From SZUA-430 sp964483585 (GTDB taxonomy: Bacteria; Pseudomonadota; Alphaproteobacteria; Micropepsales; Micropepsaceae), in assembly GCA_964483585.1 (NCBI GenBank), contig CAZABH010000021.1, positions 1-53,835 of the forward strand: DNA of 53,835 nucleotides. The letters are read 5' to 3'. The notes below the pieces were generated by a model. It did no database searches. It was not told where the DNA came from and was given only the letters and a program-made list of their open reading frames with translations. The position numbers and the translations under genes are program-made. This document shows, piece by piece, positions 7,193 to 15,616 of this stretch. Position 1 is the stretch's first letter. Every line of letters starts with the position of its first letter.

Positions 7193-8296
7193 TCAGGCTG
7201 CGCCACCCTGCTCGGCGACCTCGCGGCGTACGCGCCAGAAGCGCATCACGCGCTGCGCCGTTTCCGACGTGACCTGGTCATAGAGGTCGAGCACTTCGTG
7301 GATGTTGCGCGTCGCGTCGCTTTCGGCTGGCAAGACCGAAACGGCGATCGTCGAGAAGGTGCCGCGCTCGAAGCGCAGTGACCGGCAGATGATCGCGATG
7401 CCTTCGATGTTGCGCGCGTTGAACAGGCGCTTGATCGTGCGGACGTCTACTTCAGCGAGGCGGGCGAACGCGTGGATGAGTTCGGCCGTCTTGCCGGCCT
7501 TGACCAGCTGGATGAGCAGGCCCTCGTTCAGCTTGCGCTGCTGGAACATCTCGCCGACATAGACGGTGGCCTTGCGGTCGGTTGCGCGCATCTGGCGCAG
7601 TTCCGACATGACCTCTCGTTCGGCGTCCTGCAGTGCGCGCTCGAGTTCCTCGGGTGGTATGGCCTCGATACGCTTCTGTACCTGCTCGCGCAGCTCGGCC
7701 TTCACGAACGTGAACAATTCGTTGACCATGTCGGCGGGCAGGTCCTGGCGGTTGACCAATGGTGCCTGAAGGACCGTGCTGGTCTCTGCGCGCTCCATCA
7801 CTTTTCGGAACGTGCCGCGGGACACTTTGGCGCCAGCGTTCGACACGAGTTCGGAGACGACTGTGTCGTCGCCATGCTCGACAAGGGCTTCCGAGACGAT
7901 CTCGGGGATCGACGCGCGCTTGGCGATGGCGCCCAGCTTGTCCTGGTTTCCCGACTCGGCAACTGAAATCAAGTCGTCGTCTTGAAGCACCGGGCTTTTC
8001 GACAGGACCTCCCGGGCGATCTCGGCTTCGTCCATGGCGAAGCCGCGGATCAGGGCGTGCGGCGCGTTGGGGTTGTCCGAGAGGCGTGCGGCAAGGTGCT
8101 TGCGCACAGCGGCATCCATACCGGTCGAGACCTTGTTGATGATCTCGCCGAAATAGCTTTTCTCGGCTTCCGAGCAATCGTGCGCGTTGTCCAGAAACAC
8201 ATCCGTGACCTCGCGCAGCAACTCGCGTCGCTTGTCGCTGGACGTTTCCTTGGCCAGATCGACGAGTCGGTTCAGGCGTGAAGCTACAGGCTGCAT
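7193..8296 (-). CDS. DUF2336 domain-containing protein
   Basis: A 367-residue, largely helical, cytoplasmic protein with no signal peptide. It has the DUF2336 pattern: an N-terminal helical repeat region (LVDLAKETSSDKRRELLREV, then LSDNPNAPHALIRGFAMDEA and EIAREVLSKSPVLQDDDLIS) and a C-terminal four-helix-like region. DUF2336 proteins are abundant in alphaproteobacteria and often lie near motility or two-component genes. Their function is not settled. The ATG at 8296 has GGGGAAG about 7 bases upstream. The gene stands alone between the barrel protein gene and the decarboxylase operon, all on the same strand; an 81-bp gap on the upstream side allows its own promoter. Confidence 0.8.
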   Translation of the reverse strand: MQPVASRLNRLVDLAKETSSDKRRELLREVTDVFLDNAHDCSEAEKSYFGEIINKVSTGMDAAVRKHLAARLSDNPNAPHALIRGFAMDEAEIAREVLSKSPVLQDDDLISVAESGNQDKLGAIAKRASIPEIVSEALVEHGDDTVVSELVSNAGAKVSRGTFRKVMERAETSTVLQAPLVNRQDLPADMVNELFTFVKAELREQVQKRIEAIPPEELERALQDAEREVMSELRQMRATDRKATVYVGEMFQQRKLNEGLLIQLVKAGKTAELIHAFARLAEVDVRTIKRLFNARNIEGIAIICRSLRFERGTFSTIAVSVLPAESDATRNIHEVLDLYDQVTSETAQRVMRFWRVRREVAEQGGAA

Positions 8297-8377
8297 GCTT
8301 AATCTTCCCCGGGCGGCATATCAGGTTTCGGCCGCAATTCTCGTGTACAAGGATGAAGATTGGGTCACTGGCAGTGG

Positions 8378-9613
8378 TTAGCGCGAGGTAAATTGCGGCC
8401 TTGGATCTCTTTCCACCTGAACGAATGTGTCAGGATAGAAGCCGTTGAAGGCCGTTCTCAGCGCACAGGAATAAGCGCCTGTTTTCTGGAACTCGATCCA
8501 GTCTCCGGCGGCAATCTGGTCGGGGAGGTCTATCAAGTAGTTGAGGACATCCAGTGAATCGCAGGTCGGTCCGTAGACCTTGAATGCTGCTGCCCGTGAC
8601 TTCTTCTCGCGAATTCTGCCGTTGGGGGCCGTGGTGTAGACGCGTGCTGGATATCTCACGGGCCAGTTCTTGAGGGCGTATTCGTTCAGGCTGCCATAGA
8701 TCCCGTCATTTATGTAGAGCGTCTGACCGCGCCGCAGCGATACTTGGGTGATCACCGACATGCCATCGGCCACCAGTGCGCGACCCGGTTCGCAGAGGAC
8801 CTGGCAGTCCGGAGGCAGGGCCAGCGTCTTCAGTTCGTCCCGGATGGTCGTGAAGTACTCATCGAGCGGTGGCACCGTGACGTTCAGATAATAACCCGGG
8901 AAGCCGCCGCCCACGTCAAGTGCTGCTATCGGTGTCCCAGCTTGGCGGATGACCTCGCCGCAACGGGCCAACGCTGTCCTGTACGAAGATGGAAAAAGAC
9001 ACTGTGATCCGACATGGAAGGTCAGTGCAGGGATCGCGCCCGCAGCTGCAATGTCCTTCAACAGTGTTGCGGCAGCGCTGACGCTGACGCCGAATTTGCT
9101 CGAAAGCTCCAGCAACGCGCCGTCAGCGGGAACCTGTAGGCGAACGTAAAGCGTCAGTGTCGCCGCCAGCCCGCGGTCATTGCTGGCCCCGGTCTCTTCG
9201 AGGATCGCACGCAGTTCTTCGTGGCTGTCCAGCGCGAAGTGGCGGACGCCGTAAAGCCTGAAGGCCTCGCCCGTTGTACCGCGTATGCGCACCGGGGCCA
9301 TGAAGTTCATGCCTGCGCCCGGGAAGCGCTCGGCGATGTAGCGGACTTCGGCAATCGAGGCGACGTCGAAGCGATCGATGCCGGCTGCGTGCACCATGTC
9401 AAGAACGGGTAGGGCGTGATTGGCTTTCACGGCATACATCGTCTTGCCTGGGAAGCCCGCTATGAAGGCGTCAGCAACTCGCTGGAACGCTTGGGGGTAC
9501 AGCGCATAGACGGGCATGTCGGGCTGCAGGGTTTCGATGAGCTCCTGGACCGAAACATAACGCGTAAGCGGGAGAGCTTCGGCCAGGGAAATGCTGTGTG
9601 CATTGCCGGGCAT
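8378..9613 (-). CDS. Fold-type III PLP-dependent decarboxylase (ornithine decarboxylase-like)
   Basis: 411 residues in the eukaryotic-type ornithine/diaminopimelate decarboxylase family. The PLP lysine is Lys63 (YAVKAN). The His that stacks on PLP is in TFHVGSQC, the phosphate loop is DVGGGFPG, and LCEPGRALVA and GPTCDSLD (substrate Cys-Asp pair) follow. The ATG at 9613 overlaps the stop of the upstream acyl-CoA dehydrogenase by one base (TGATG), so an apparent longer N-terminus within that gene is rejected. The family normally makes putrescine from ornithine. Being third in an operon behind an acyl-CoA synthetase and an acyl-CoA dehydrogenase is unusual and leaves the substrate open. Confidence 0.88.
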   Translation of the reverse strand: MPGNAHSISLAEALPLTRYVSVQELIETLQPDMPVYALYPQAFQRVADAFIAGFPGKTMYAVKANHALPVLDMVHAAGIDRFDVASIAEVRYIAERFPGAGMNFMAPVRIRGTTGEAFRLYGVRHFALDSHEELRAILEETGASNDRGLAATLTLYVRLQVPADGALLELSSKFGVSVSAAATLLKDIAAAGAIPALTFHVGSQCLFPSSYRTALARCGEVIRQAGTPIAALDVGGGFPGYYLNVTVPPLDEYFTTIRDELKTLALPPDCQVLCEPGRALVADGMSVITQVSLRRGQTLYINDGIYGSLNEYALKNWPVRYPARVYTTAPNGRIREKKSRAAAFKVYGPTCDSLDVLNYLIDLPDQIAAGDWIEFQKTGAYSCALRTAFNGFYPDTFVQVERDPRPQFTSR

Positions 9614-10731
9614 CACGCCCTTCCAATCAGCAGCGCGGCGATGCGTTCGTTCTGCATCTCCGTCGAGCCATCGGTAAAGCTTGCCACGCGTGCGGAGGCG
9701 AGGTGACGCAGGAAGGGCCAGGTGTCGCGCAGGCCTGCAGCCCCCATCAATTGGCACGCATCGGAGATGCGTGCGACAGCCATGCGCGTTGCAAACTTCT
9801 TGGCGTGGGCAGCGGCAAGGGCTGCATCCTCGCCTGCAACGATGCATGCGCTTGCGCTCTCGACCAGAAGGCGGGCGGCCTCAATATCTGTTGCGATGTC
9901 GGCGGCCTGCCAGCGCCAGCCCTGCTTGGCGGCGAGAGCCGAACCAAAGGCGTGCCGCTCGCGTCCCCAGGTCAAAGCCACCTCGAGGCAGGCATCAGTC
10001 ATGGCCACGCACATCGCGGCGACGTAAGTGCGCGCCTGGTTCACGGTGGTCATGGCCTGTCGGAAGCCGTCTCCTGGCGCAGCCATGACTTCGTTGTCTT
10101 CTACCCTGTAGCCTGACAGTCGGAACCCGCCAGCGCCGATGACGCCGCCTCCTGCCACTGCTTCAGTGCCTGTGCGCTCGAACCCGGGGCGCGTGCCGTC
10201 GACGAGAAAGCCGCCAATGCCGCGCCAACCAAGTGAGGGGTCTGTCTGGGCGTAAGTCACGAAGACGTCGCCATAGGTGGCGTTGGTGATCCAGGCCTTT
10301 TCACCATCGAGGCGCCAACCGTTGCCGTCGCGCACGGCACGGGTGCGGATGCCGGCGAAGTCGCTTCCGGCGCCAGGTTCGCTGAGGGCCGTGCCTCCGA
10401 AGCGTTCGGCGTGCAGCAAAGCGGGCACATAGCGTTCGGCCACGTTGCGAGGCAGGGCGTTTGCAATGTTCGCCGCGCAGCCCGCTGTGTTCGTCAGGCT
10501 GAAGGCGAAGTCGTATGAGTGCCGCGCCAGGATTTGCAGCAGTGTGAGCTTGTCCCGGAAATCAAATCCATGACCGCCCCAATTGCGGGGGGCCTGGAAG
10601 GCCAGCAATCCCAGGGCTGCAGCCTGGCGCAGTGCCTCTGGCTGCATCGTGCCGGACTGTGCCCATCGGGCGGCATTTGGGGCGACGACCTCTTCGGCGA
10701 AACGCCTCGCAGTATCGATCAGGCCGGTCAC
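9613..10731 (-). CDS. Acyl-CoA dehydrogenase family protein
   Basis: A 372-residue FAD-dependent acyl-CoA dehydrogenase. Visible are the substrate/FAD loop (GGTALSEPGAGSDFAGI), the WITNATYGDVFVTYA strand, and the C-terminal region (QLMGAAGLRDTWPFLRHLAS and FTDGSTEMQNERIA). The start is GTG at 10731, overlapping the synthetase stop as GTGA. Reading further upstream gives an N-terminus unlike the family. It acts on an acyl-CoA ester to introduce an alpha-beta double bond. Coupled translation with the acyl-CoA synthetase suggests it uses that enzyme's product. The substrate is unknown. Confidence 0.87.
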   Translation of the reverse strand: MTGLIDTARRFAEEVVAPNAARWAQSGTMQPEALRQAAALGLLAFQAPRNWGGHGFDFRDKLTLLQILARHSYDFAFSLTNTAGCAANIANALPRNVAERYVPALLHAERFGGTALSEPGAGSDFAGIRTRAVRDGNGWRLDGEKAWITNATYGDVFVTYAQTDPSLGWRGIGGFLVDGTRPGFERTGTEAVAGGGVIGAGGFRLSGYRVEDNEVMAAPGDGFRQAMTTVNQARTYVAAMCVAMTDACLEVALTWGRERHAFGSALAAKQGWRWQAADIATDIEAARLLVESASACIVAGEDAALAAAHAKKFATRMAVARISDACQLMGAAGLRDTWPFLRHLASARVASFTDGSTEMQNERIAALLIGRA

Positions 10732-12344
10732 AGCGCAATACCAAGTGTCGAGTAAGCGAAAGCCTGCGCTTGCTTGTAATCGGCCTTGCCATTTGGTGCA
10801 CGGAACATCTGCTTTACCTCGAGTATGCGTTTGGGTGTCTTGTAGCCTGCGAGACGGGTGCGCACATGGGCACGCAGCGCGTCTTCGCTGAACGCTGCGC
10901 CAGGTGCCGGTTGCACGATGGCGGTCACGGCCGATCCCCACTTGTCATCCGGTACGCCGACGACCAGCGCATCATCGACGCCGGGGTGCAGCTTCAGGGC
11001 CTCTTCGACCTCTTCGGGGTATACTTTCTCGCCTGCCGTGTTGATGCAGGCGCTGCCGCGGCCCAGCAGGGTGATCGACCCATCCTCGTGCAGCATGCAG
11101 AAGTCGCCGGGCATGGACCAGCGGCGACCCTCGATCACCGGAAAGGTCTTCGCGCTCTTCTCGGGGTCCTTCCAGTAGCCAAGCGGGATGTTGCCGCCGC
11201 GCGCAATGAAGCCGGGTTCCGACGCGCCGGGCGTGACGCGCCGGTGGTCGGGCGTGAAAACCGCCACGTCTGTTCCCAGCATGAATTTCGCGGTCGCGAC
11301 CTCGCCGTCCTTGGTTGTCGCGGACATGGCGAAGCCGACGGCCTCGGAGGCGCCGAAGCTGTCGATCAAGGTGACCTGCGGCATATGGCTGATCATGCCC
11401 TGCTTGACTTCCTGGCTCCACATTACGCCTGACGACACGATGATCAGCATGGACGAGAGGTCCCAACGGCCGCGGTTGTCGTCGAGGGCGCGTAGCATGG
11501 GCTTGGCGAATGCGTCGCCCACGATGGCAATCTGGGTGGCCTTGTGACGGGCGGCCACCTCCCACAATTCGACCGGGTCGAAATTGCGGTCTTCCAGGGT
11601 GATCACCGATCCACCCATGCACAATGTGGCGAACGAGGTCAGAAGGCCGGTGCCGTGCATCTGCGGGCAGGCGGGGATGAAGCGGTTGCCGGGACCCTGC
11701 GCGCGGATGATGTCGACATGCTCATGCAGGTTCGTCGGTACGACCGGCATCAGGGCCGGGTTGAGTTGCGTCTGGCGCAGGTCACCCTGTCGCCACATGA
11801 CGCCCTTGGGCATGCCCGTCGTGCCGCCCGTGTAGATGAAAAGCATGTCGTCGGGCGAACGCTTGTTGTCGAGGTCGCCGGTTGGATGGCTTGCGATGAA
11901 CGACTCGTAGTCGAGCGCAAGGGCAGGGCGGGGCGTGTCGTCGAGCTGCACCTGCAACCAGGTCTTCACGCCGGGCAGGCGCGGCTGGATGGCCTGAACC
12001 AGGGGCGCGAACTCGCTGCCATAGATCACGATGCGCGCGTCTGCGTTGTCGAGGATGTAGTGAAGCTCGTCTTCGCGGTAGCGATAGTTCACGTTGACGT
12101 GGACGAAGCGTCCCTTGAACGAGGCGATCGTGCCTTCCATGTAGGCAGGCCCGTTGCGCAGCAAAAGGCCCATCTTGTCGTCAGGGGCATGGCTGCGCGC
12201 GATGAGGCCGCGGGCCAGCGCGTTGGTGCGGGCCTGGAATTCGGGCCACGGGATCACGCGGCTTCCATGGATGAGGGCAGGTGCCGTCGGTGGCATCACC
12301 TTCGCCACGCCATCGATGATGTCGCCAATGTTCCAATGTGACAT
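10728..12344 (-). CDS. Acyl-CoA synthetase (AMP-dependent ligase family)
   Basis: A 538-residue adenylate-forming ligase that activates a carboxylic acid to its CoA thioester. The P-loop-like A3 motif is at 171-184 (YTGGTTGMPKGVMW), the A5 region is DSFGASEAVG, A7/A8 is MPGDFCMLHEDG with GRGSACINTAGEKVYPEEVE, and the catalytic lysine region is FRAPNGKADYKQ. The ATG at 12344 (MSHWNIGDIIDG) has GGAG 9 bases upstream. The frame is open to 12419, but the extra 25 residues lack family likeness. It is the first gene of the operon with the dehydrogenase and the PLP decarboxylase. This subfamily is usually annotated as a long-chain, steroid-side-chain or aromatic acyl-CoA ligase; the substrate is not decidable here. 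Confidence 0.9.
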   Translation of the reverse strand: MSHWNIGDIIDGVAKVMPPTAPALIHGSRVIPWPEFQARTNALARGLIARSHAPDDKMGLLLRNGPAYMEGTIASFKGRFVHVNVNYRYREDELHYILDNADARIVIYGSEFAPLVQAIQPRLPGVKTWLQVQLDDTPRPALALDYESFIASHPTGDLDNKRSPDDMLFIYTGGTTGMPKGVMWRQGDLRQTQLNPALMPVVPTNLHEHVDIIRAQGPGNRFIPACPQMHGTGLLTSFATLCMGGSVITLEDRNFDPVELWEVAARHKATQIAIVGDAFAKPMLRALDDNRGRWDLSSMLIIVSSGVMWSQEVKQGMISHMPQVTLIDSFGASEAVGFAMSATTKDGEVATAKFMLGTDVAVFTPDHRRVTPGASEPGFIARGGNIPLGYWKDPEKSAKTFPVIEGRRWSMPGDFCMLHEDGSITLLGRGSACINTAGEKVYPEEVEEALKLHPGVDDALVVGVPDDKWGSAVTAIVQPAPGAAFSEDALRAHVRTRLAGYKTPKRILEVKQMFRAPNGKADYKQAQAFAYSTLGIAL

Positions 12345-12433
12345 AAGCTGGCGCTCCAAAGTTGACGCAATGCCCTGTTCTTTGCCGTGAACGTTATCTG
12401 CTAAGGTGAGGGCCTTCAAGCAGAGGAGGCGTC

Positions 12434-12976
12434 ATGACGGACCGGATCCTGTTCTACGGCACCATCGCGGGGCTGGTGGTCATCCTGTCGATGATCGGCA
12501 TGCTGGTAGCGACGGGTGGCGCGCCGGAGATGACGGACATGTCGGTCGTCTATGGCTATGTGACGATGCTCGTCGCCCTGTCCTCGGTGTTCTTCGGCAT
12601 CCGAAGCCATCGCGATCTTGCGCTGGGTGGATCGATCGGTTTCGTGGTGGCGTTGCTGATGGGGCTGGGGATCAGTGCGGTCGCCGGTGTTGTCTACGTG
12701 CTTGTCTGGGAGGTCTATCTGGTTGCCACCGACTTCAGGTTCATCGGCGCCTATGTCGATGACTACATCGCGAAGCAGGAGGCGGCAGGTGTTTCGGGCG
12801 TGGCACTGCAGGCGCTTGTGGCCGAGATGGAAACGCTGAAGGTGCAGTATGCCAACCCACTGTTCCGCATGCCCATGACCTTCCTCGAGATCTTTCCGGT
12901 TGGTGTTCTTGTCTCAGTCATCAGTGCTGCGCTGCTGCGTCGCGGGGCTGTGGCCTCCGACAAGGTTGGGGTGTAG
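12434..12976 (+). CDS. DUF4199-like small membrane protein
   Basis: A 180-residue integral membrane protein with about four hydrophobic segments (residues ~7-27, ~38-55, ~65-92 and ~155-170) and a cytoplasmic-type charged stretch carrying YVDDYIAKQEAAG between the third and fourth. The architecture and the DDYIAKQEAAGVSG-like loop match DUF4199 proteins. Function is unknown. The ATG at 12434 is preceded by a strong AGAGGAGG ribosome site. The gene is divergent from the acyl-CoA synthetase, with an 89-bp shared intergenic region. Confidence 0.65.
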   Translation: MTDRILFYGTIAGLVVILSMIGMLVATGGAPEMTDMSVVYGYVTMLVALSSVFFGIRSHRDLALGGSIGFVVALLMGLGISAVAGVVYVLVWEVYLVATDFRFIGAYVDDYIAKQEAAGVSGVALQALVAEMETLKVQYANPLFRMPMTFLEIFPVGVLVSVISAALLRRGAVASDKVGV

Positions 12977-13003
12977 CATCTGAAAAACAAGCGGGAGGAG
13001 ACA

Positions 13004-13408
13004 ATGAAAGTTACAGGTGGTTGCTACTGCAAGGCCCTGCGGTATGAGGCCGAGGGCGAACCCATGATGAAGGCGCAGTGTCATTGCCGTGAGTGTCAGC
13101 ACATCACGGGCGGATCTCCGAATGTCTTCATGGCGATGCCGATCCCCGGCTTTCGCTATACTCAGGGGACACCCAAGCAGTTCAAGCGCGATGATCTCGA
13201 GCGGGCGGTAACGCGCGAGTTCTGTTCAACGTGCGGTACGCATATCGTCACCCGTGCGCCTGGCTTTCCGGCGGTGATCCTGAAGGTGGGATCGATGGAT
13301 GATCCCTCGCAATACGGCGGTCCGATGCTGGCGATCTATACCTGTGACAAGCAGGCGTTTCATCGTATCCCCGAGGGGATTGCCACGTTTGAGAGATTGC
13401 CGGGATAG
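13004..13408 (+). CDS. GFA (glutathione-dependent formaldehyde-activating enzyme-like) zinc protein
   Basis: 134 residues with the GFA/Mss4-like fold signature: Cys7 and Cys9 (GGCYC), Cys26, Cys28 and Cys31 (QCHCREC), and Cys74 and Cys77 (FCSTCGTH). These are the zinc-binding cysteines of the family. The family's prototype promotes formaldehyde addition to glutathione, but most members have no proven activity. A strong GGGAGGAG precedes the ATG. It lies 27 bp after the DUF4199 gene on the same strand and is probably co-transcribed. Confidence 0.9.
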   Translation: MKVTGGCYCKALRYEAEGEPMMKAQCHCRECQHITGGSPNVFMAMPIPGFRYTQGTPKQFKRDDLERAVTREFCSTCGTHIVTRAPGFPAVILKVGSMDDPSQYGGPMLAIYTCDKQAFHRIPEGIATFERLPG

Positions 13409-13755
13409 GGGCGTGTGTCGCGCGCGCCAGGCCATGACGGGTAAGTTTCAAACTTGGATTGCCGCGCGGTGCAGGCTGGCGAATGAGCGTGGCAATTTGT
13501 GCCGTTGCGCTGCAGGCCATGTTCGTATTATGTTCATCTCGTGCGCTTGCGGTCTGTTTTGGCTTTGGCGGGTGGTGCGAGACACTGGAAAACGCATGAC
13601 GAAAGTGTCTCTCGTGTCACAAGACAGTGCCGAATTTTCCCGGTTTTGCAGCAAAGCGGTGGTAAACGCAGCCGGGTCCGGGGGAATGAGCGGCTGAACT
13701 TCGCTCGCAGGTTGTGCTAGGTGCTCTGGGCCCTGCAGCAGGAGGTCTTTCCGAC
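13409..13755. other. 347-bp intergenic stretch with one inverted repeat
   Basis: No convincing gene is seen. The only structure noted is an 8-bp perfect inverted repeat, GAGACACT (13579-13586) and AGTGTCTC (13604-13611), separated by 17 bases. It lies about 145 bp upstream of the DUF6498-like gene. It could be a weak stem-loop or an operator; nothing decides this. Confidence 0.4.
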
Positions 13756-14511
13756 ATGGGTGAACCAGAGTTGATCTCGACGTCACCGTCGGGCGGGACA
13801 GGATCGGGCGATGCGCCGCCCGGGCGCGCGACGCAGGCGTGGTTCCTGCTCATGAACCTCGTACCGGTTGCGGGCGTGCTGTTCCAGGGGTGGGATGCGA
13901 TGGTGCTGCTCCTGTTCTACTGGATCGAGACGCTGGTGATCGGGCTGTTCAATGTCCTGAAGATCGCTGCCATCGGACTGGTGGCGGGGCGCCTGGGGAT
14001 GGCGATCTGTGCAGGCGTGATCGTGTTCTTCCTCCTGCACTATGGCGTGTTCTGCAGCGGGCATGGCGCGTTCCTGATGCTGATGATGCAGTTTGGCGGG
14101 GACATGATGAGGCCGGATAATCCCGCCTTCAGCGAGTTTGGCGCCTTCTCGGTGGCATGGTCGCTCGTGAACGCGGATGCTGCGATGTGGTGGAGCGTGG
14201 TTGCGATGGTGACCTTGCAGGCTGGCGCCTTCGTCCTGTTCTGGCTGTGGCCTGGTACCTGGCGGACCGCGAACCCGTTCCGGCAGATGTTCGAGCCCTA
14301 TGGACGCATCGTGGTTATGCACTTGACGATCATGCTGGGCGCGATCCCCGTCCTGCTGTTCGGTGCACCTGTGCTGGCGGTGCTGGCGCTGGCCGTGCTG
14401 AAGACCGGGCTTGACTTGGGCAGGCCTGTCTTCGGCTTCGATACAAAGGCGACGGACAAGGCGATGGCGGCAGCCGATGCGTATTGGCCGCCGCGGTCCT
14501 TATCGGACTAG
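13756..14511 (+). CDS. DUF6498-like integral membrane protein
   Basis: A 251-residue membrane protein with roughly six hydrophobic segments. The block GWDAMVLLLFYWIETLVIGL followed by FNVLKIAA is characteristic of the DUF6498 family. A C-terminal cytoplasmic tail follows GRPVFGFDTK. The start at 13756 is set by AGGAGG 10 bases upstream; the 14 residues before it in the same frame are not supported. Function is unknown. The last 12 bases overlap, tail to tail, the M23 peptidase gene on the other strand. Confidence 0.7.
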   Translation: MGEPELISTSPSGGTGSGDAPPGRATQAWFLLMNLVPVAGVLFQGWDAMVLLLFYWIETLVIGLFNVLKIAAIGLVAGRLGMAICAGVIVFFLLHYGVFCSGHGAFLMLMMQFGGDMMRPDNPAFSEFGAFSVAWSLVNADAAMWWSVVAMVTLQAGAFVLFWLWPGTWRTANPFRQMFEPYGRIVVMHLTIMLGAIPVLLFGAPVLAVLALAVLKTGLDLGRPVFGFDTKATDKAMAAADAYWPPRSLSD

Positions 14512-15534
14512 CGAGAACGAGAACTCCCGCTCGAGGATGACCTTGCCCTCGCGCTTCAATGTGTAGCGGGCCTTGTAGTTGCCCAGTGGCCAGGACGGTG
14601 TATCGCGGCGGCGGCCGGCAAAGCTGAGCCATTGGACCTTGCCGCGTTCAAGCGTCGATGGACCTTTGACAGCGAAGCTGGCGTTGAGCGGGTCGGTGAC
14701 GGTCAGTGTCTCCACATCGCCGGCCCGCACGCCCAGCACGCGAACCCACGCCACAAGCGCAGGGGAGACACTTGTTGGCGGCGTGGGCATTGCCTGCTCG
14801 ATGGATTGCAGCGTGGGTGGGTCGGATGTGAAGGCTGCATCCACGAGCGTCACGGGTTGCCATGCCAGGGCCTTGGCCGCCTTGGCGCTCCAAAGGGTGC
14901 CCTTCGGTTCACATGTCCGCGTGTGTCCGTTTGCTGGCGGGTCGGTCGCGAACGGGTCGACCACGCGATCGTCCTTGCGGACCTCGAAGTGAAGGTGGGC
15001 AAACTCGGTCATGCCCGACAGGCCGACAAGGCCCAGCGGCGTCCCGGCCTTCACCTTGTCACCCTGGCGGACCGTGATCGATCCTTTGCGCAGGTGACAA
15101 TATTGCGTGATCCAGCCATCTCCGTGGTCGATGAAGACGCCGTTGCCGCACTCGCGGCCGCGGATGGTGTCGGTCCCGCCGTGACGGATCGAGACATCGG
15201 GTTGGCCCTCGCGGGTTGCCCTCACCTCGCCGCGCGCAGCAGCAAGGACGCGGACGCCCTTTTCCATTGCGGCACGGTCGCGCAGCCTGAAATCGGTGCC
15301 CTTGTGGCCGTCGTAAGTCAGGCCGCCGCAGCGATGGTCGCGCGCCGCGGTGCCCGGGTCCTGATCGACGTAGTTCTGGACGAAGCAGGTACTGCCCGGT
15401 TTGCAGTCCACAGGCAGGGCCAAACGCGGCGCTGCGCTGGCCGGGCTGACGGCCATTGCAGCGGCGAGTGCTGCAAGCAGCCATTGCTGATGCCTGTTAC
15501 GCGGGAAACGCAAGGGATCGCTCTTTGAAGACAT
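14500..15534 (-). CDS. Secreted M23 (LytM-type) metallopeptidase
   Basis: A 344-residue exported zinc peptidase, probably acting on peptidoglycan cross-links. It has a signal peptide (LLAALAAAMAVSPASAAP, cleaved near residue 35). The LytM zinc ligands are GHKGTDF (His-x3-Asp) and HLHFEV (His-x-His), with YCHLRKGSI between them. The C-terminal ~120 residues form a separate, beta-rich domain without a recognised family. Complete catalytic motifs suggest an active enzyme rather than an EnvC/NlpD-like activator. It is transcribed divergently from the MFS gene, 82 bp away. Confidence 0.9.
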   Translation of the reverse strand: MSSKSDPLRFPRNRHQQWLLAALAAAMAVSPASAAPRLALPVDCKPGSTCFVQNYVDQDPGTAARDHRCGGLTYDGHKGTDFRLRDRAAMEKGVRVLAAARGEVRATREGQPDVSIRHGGTDTIRGRECGNGVFIDHGDGWITQYCHLRKGSITVRQGDKVKAGTPLGLVGLSGMTEFAHLHFEVRKDDRVVDPFATDPPANGHTRTCEPKGTLWSAKAAKALAWQPVTLVDAAFTSDPPTLQSIEQAMPTPPTSVSPALVAWVRVLGVRAGDVETLTVTDPLNASFAVKGPSTLERGKVQWLSFAGRRRDTPSWPLGNYKARYTLKREGKVILEREFSFSLVR

Positions 15535-15616
15535 GGGCGTGGATATCTAACACATGATTTGACGCAGGCGGCGGAAATGTTCATGCATCTGGTCTGGATG
15601 CGCCGGGGAGGACTGC

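Noticed and set aside
10632..12341. Long plus-strand open frames (266 and 265 codons) opposite the acyl-CoA synthetase gene
   Set aside because: They are antisense shadows of a clear gene in GC-rich DNA, with Arg/Gly/His-rich translations and no motif.
14632..15528. Plus-strand open frame of 298 codons opposite the M23 peptidase
   Set aside because: The peptidase has a signal peptide and full zinc motifs, so this frame is its antisense shadow.
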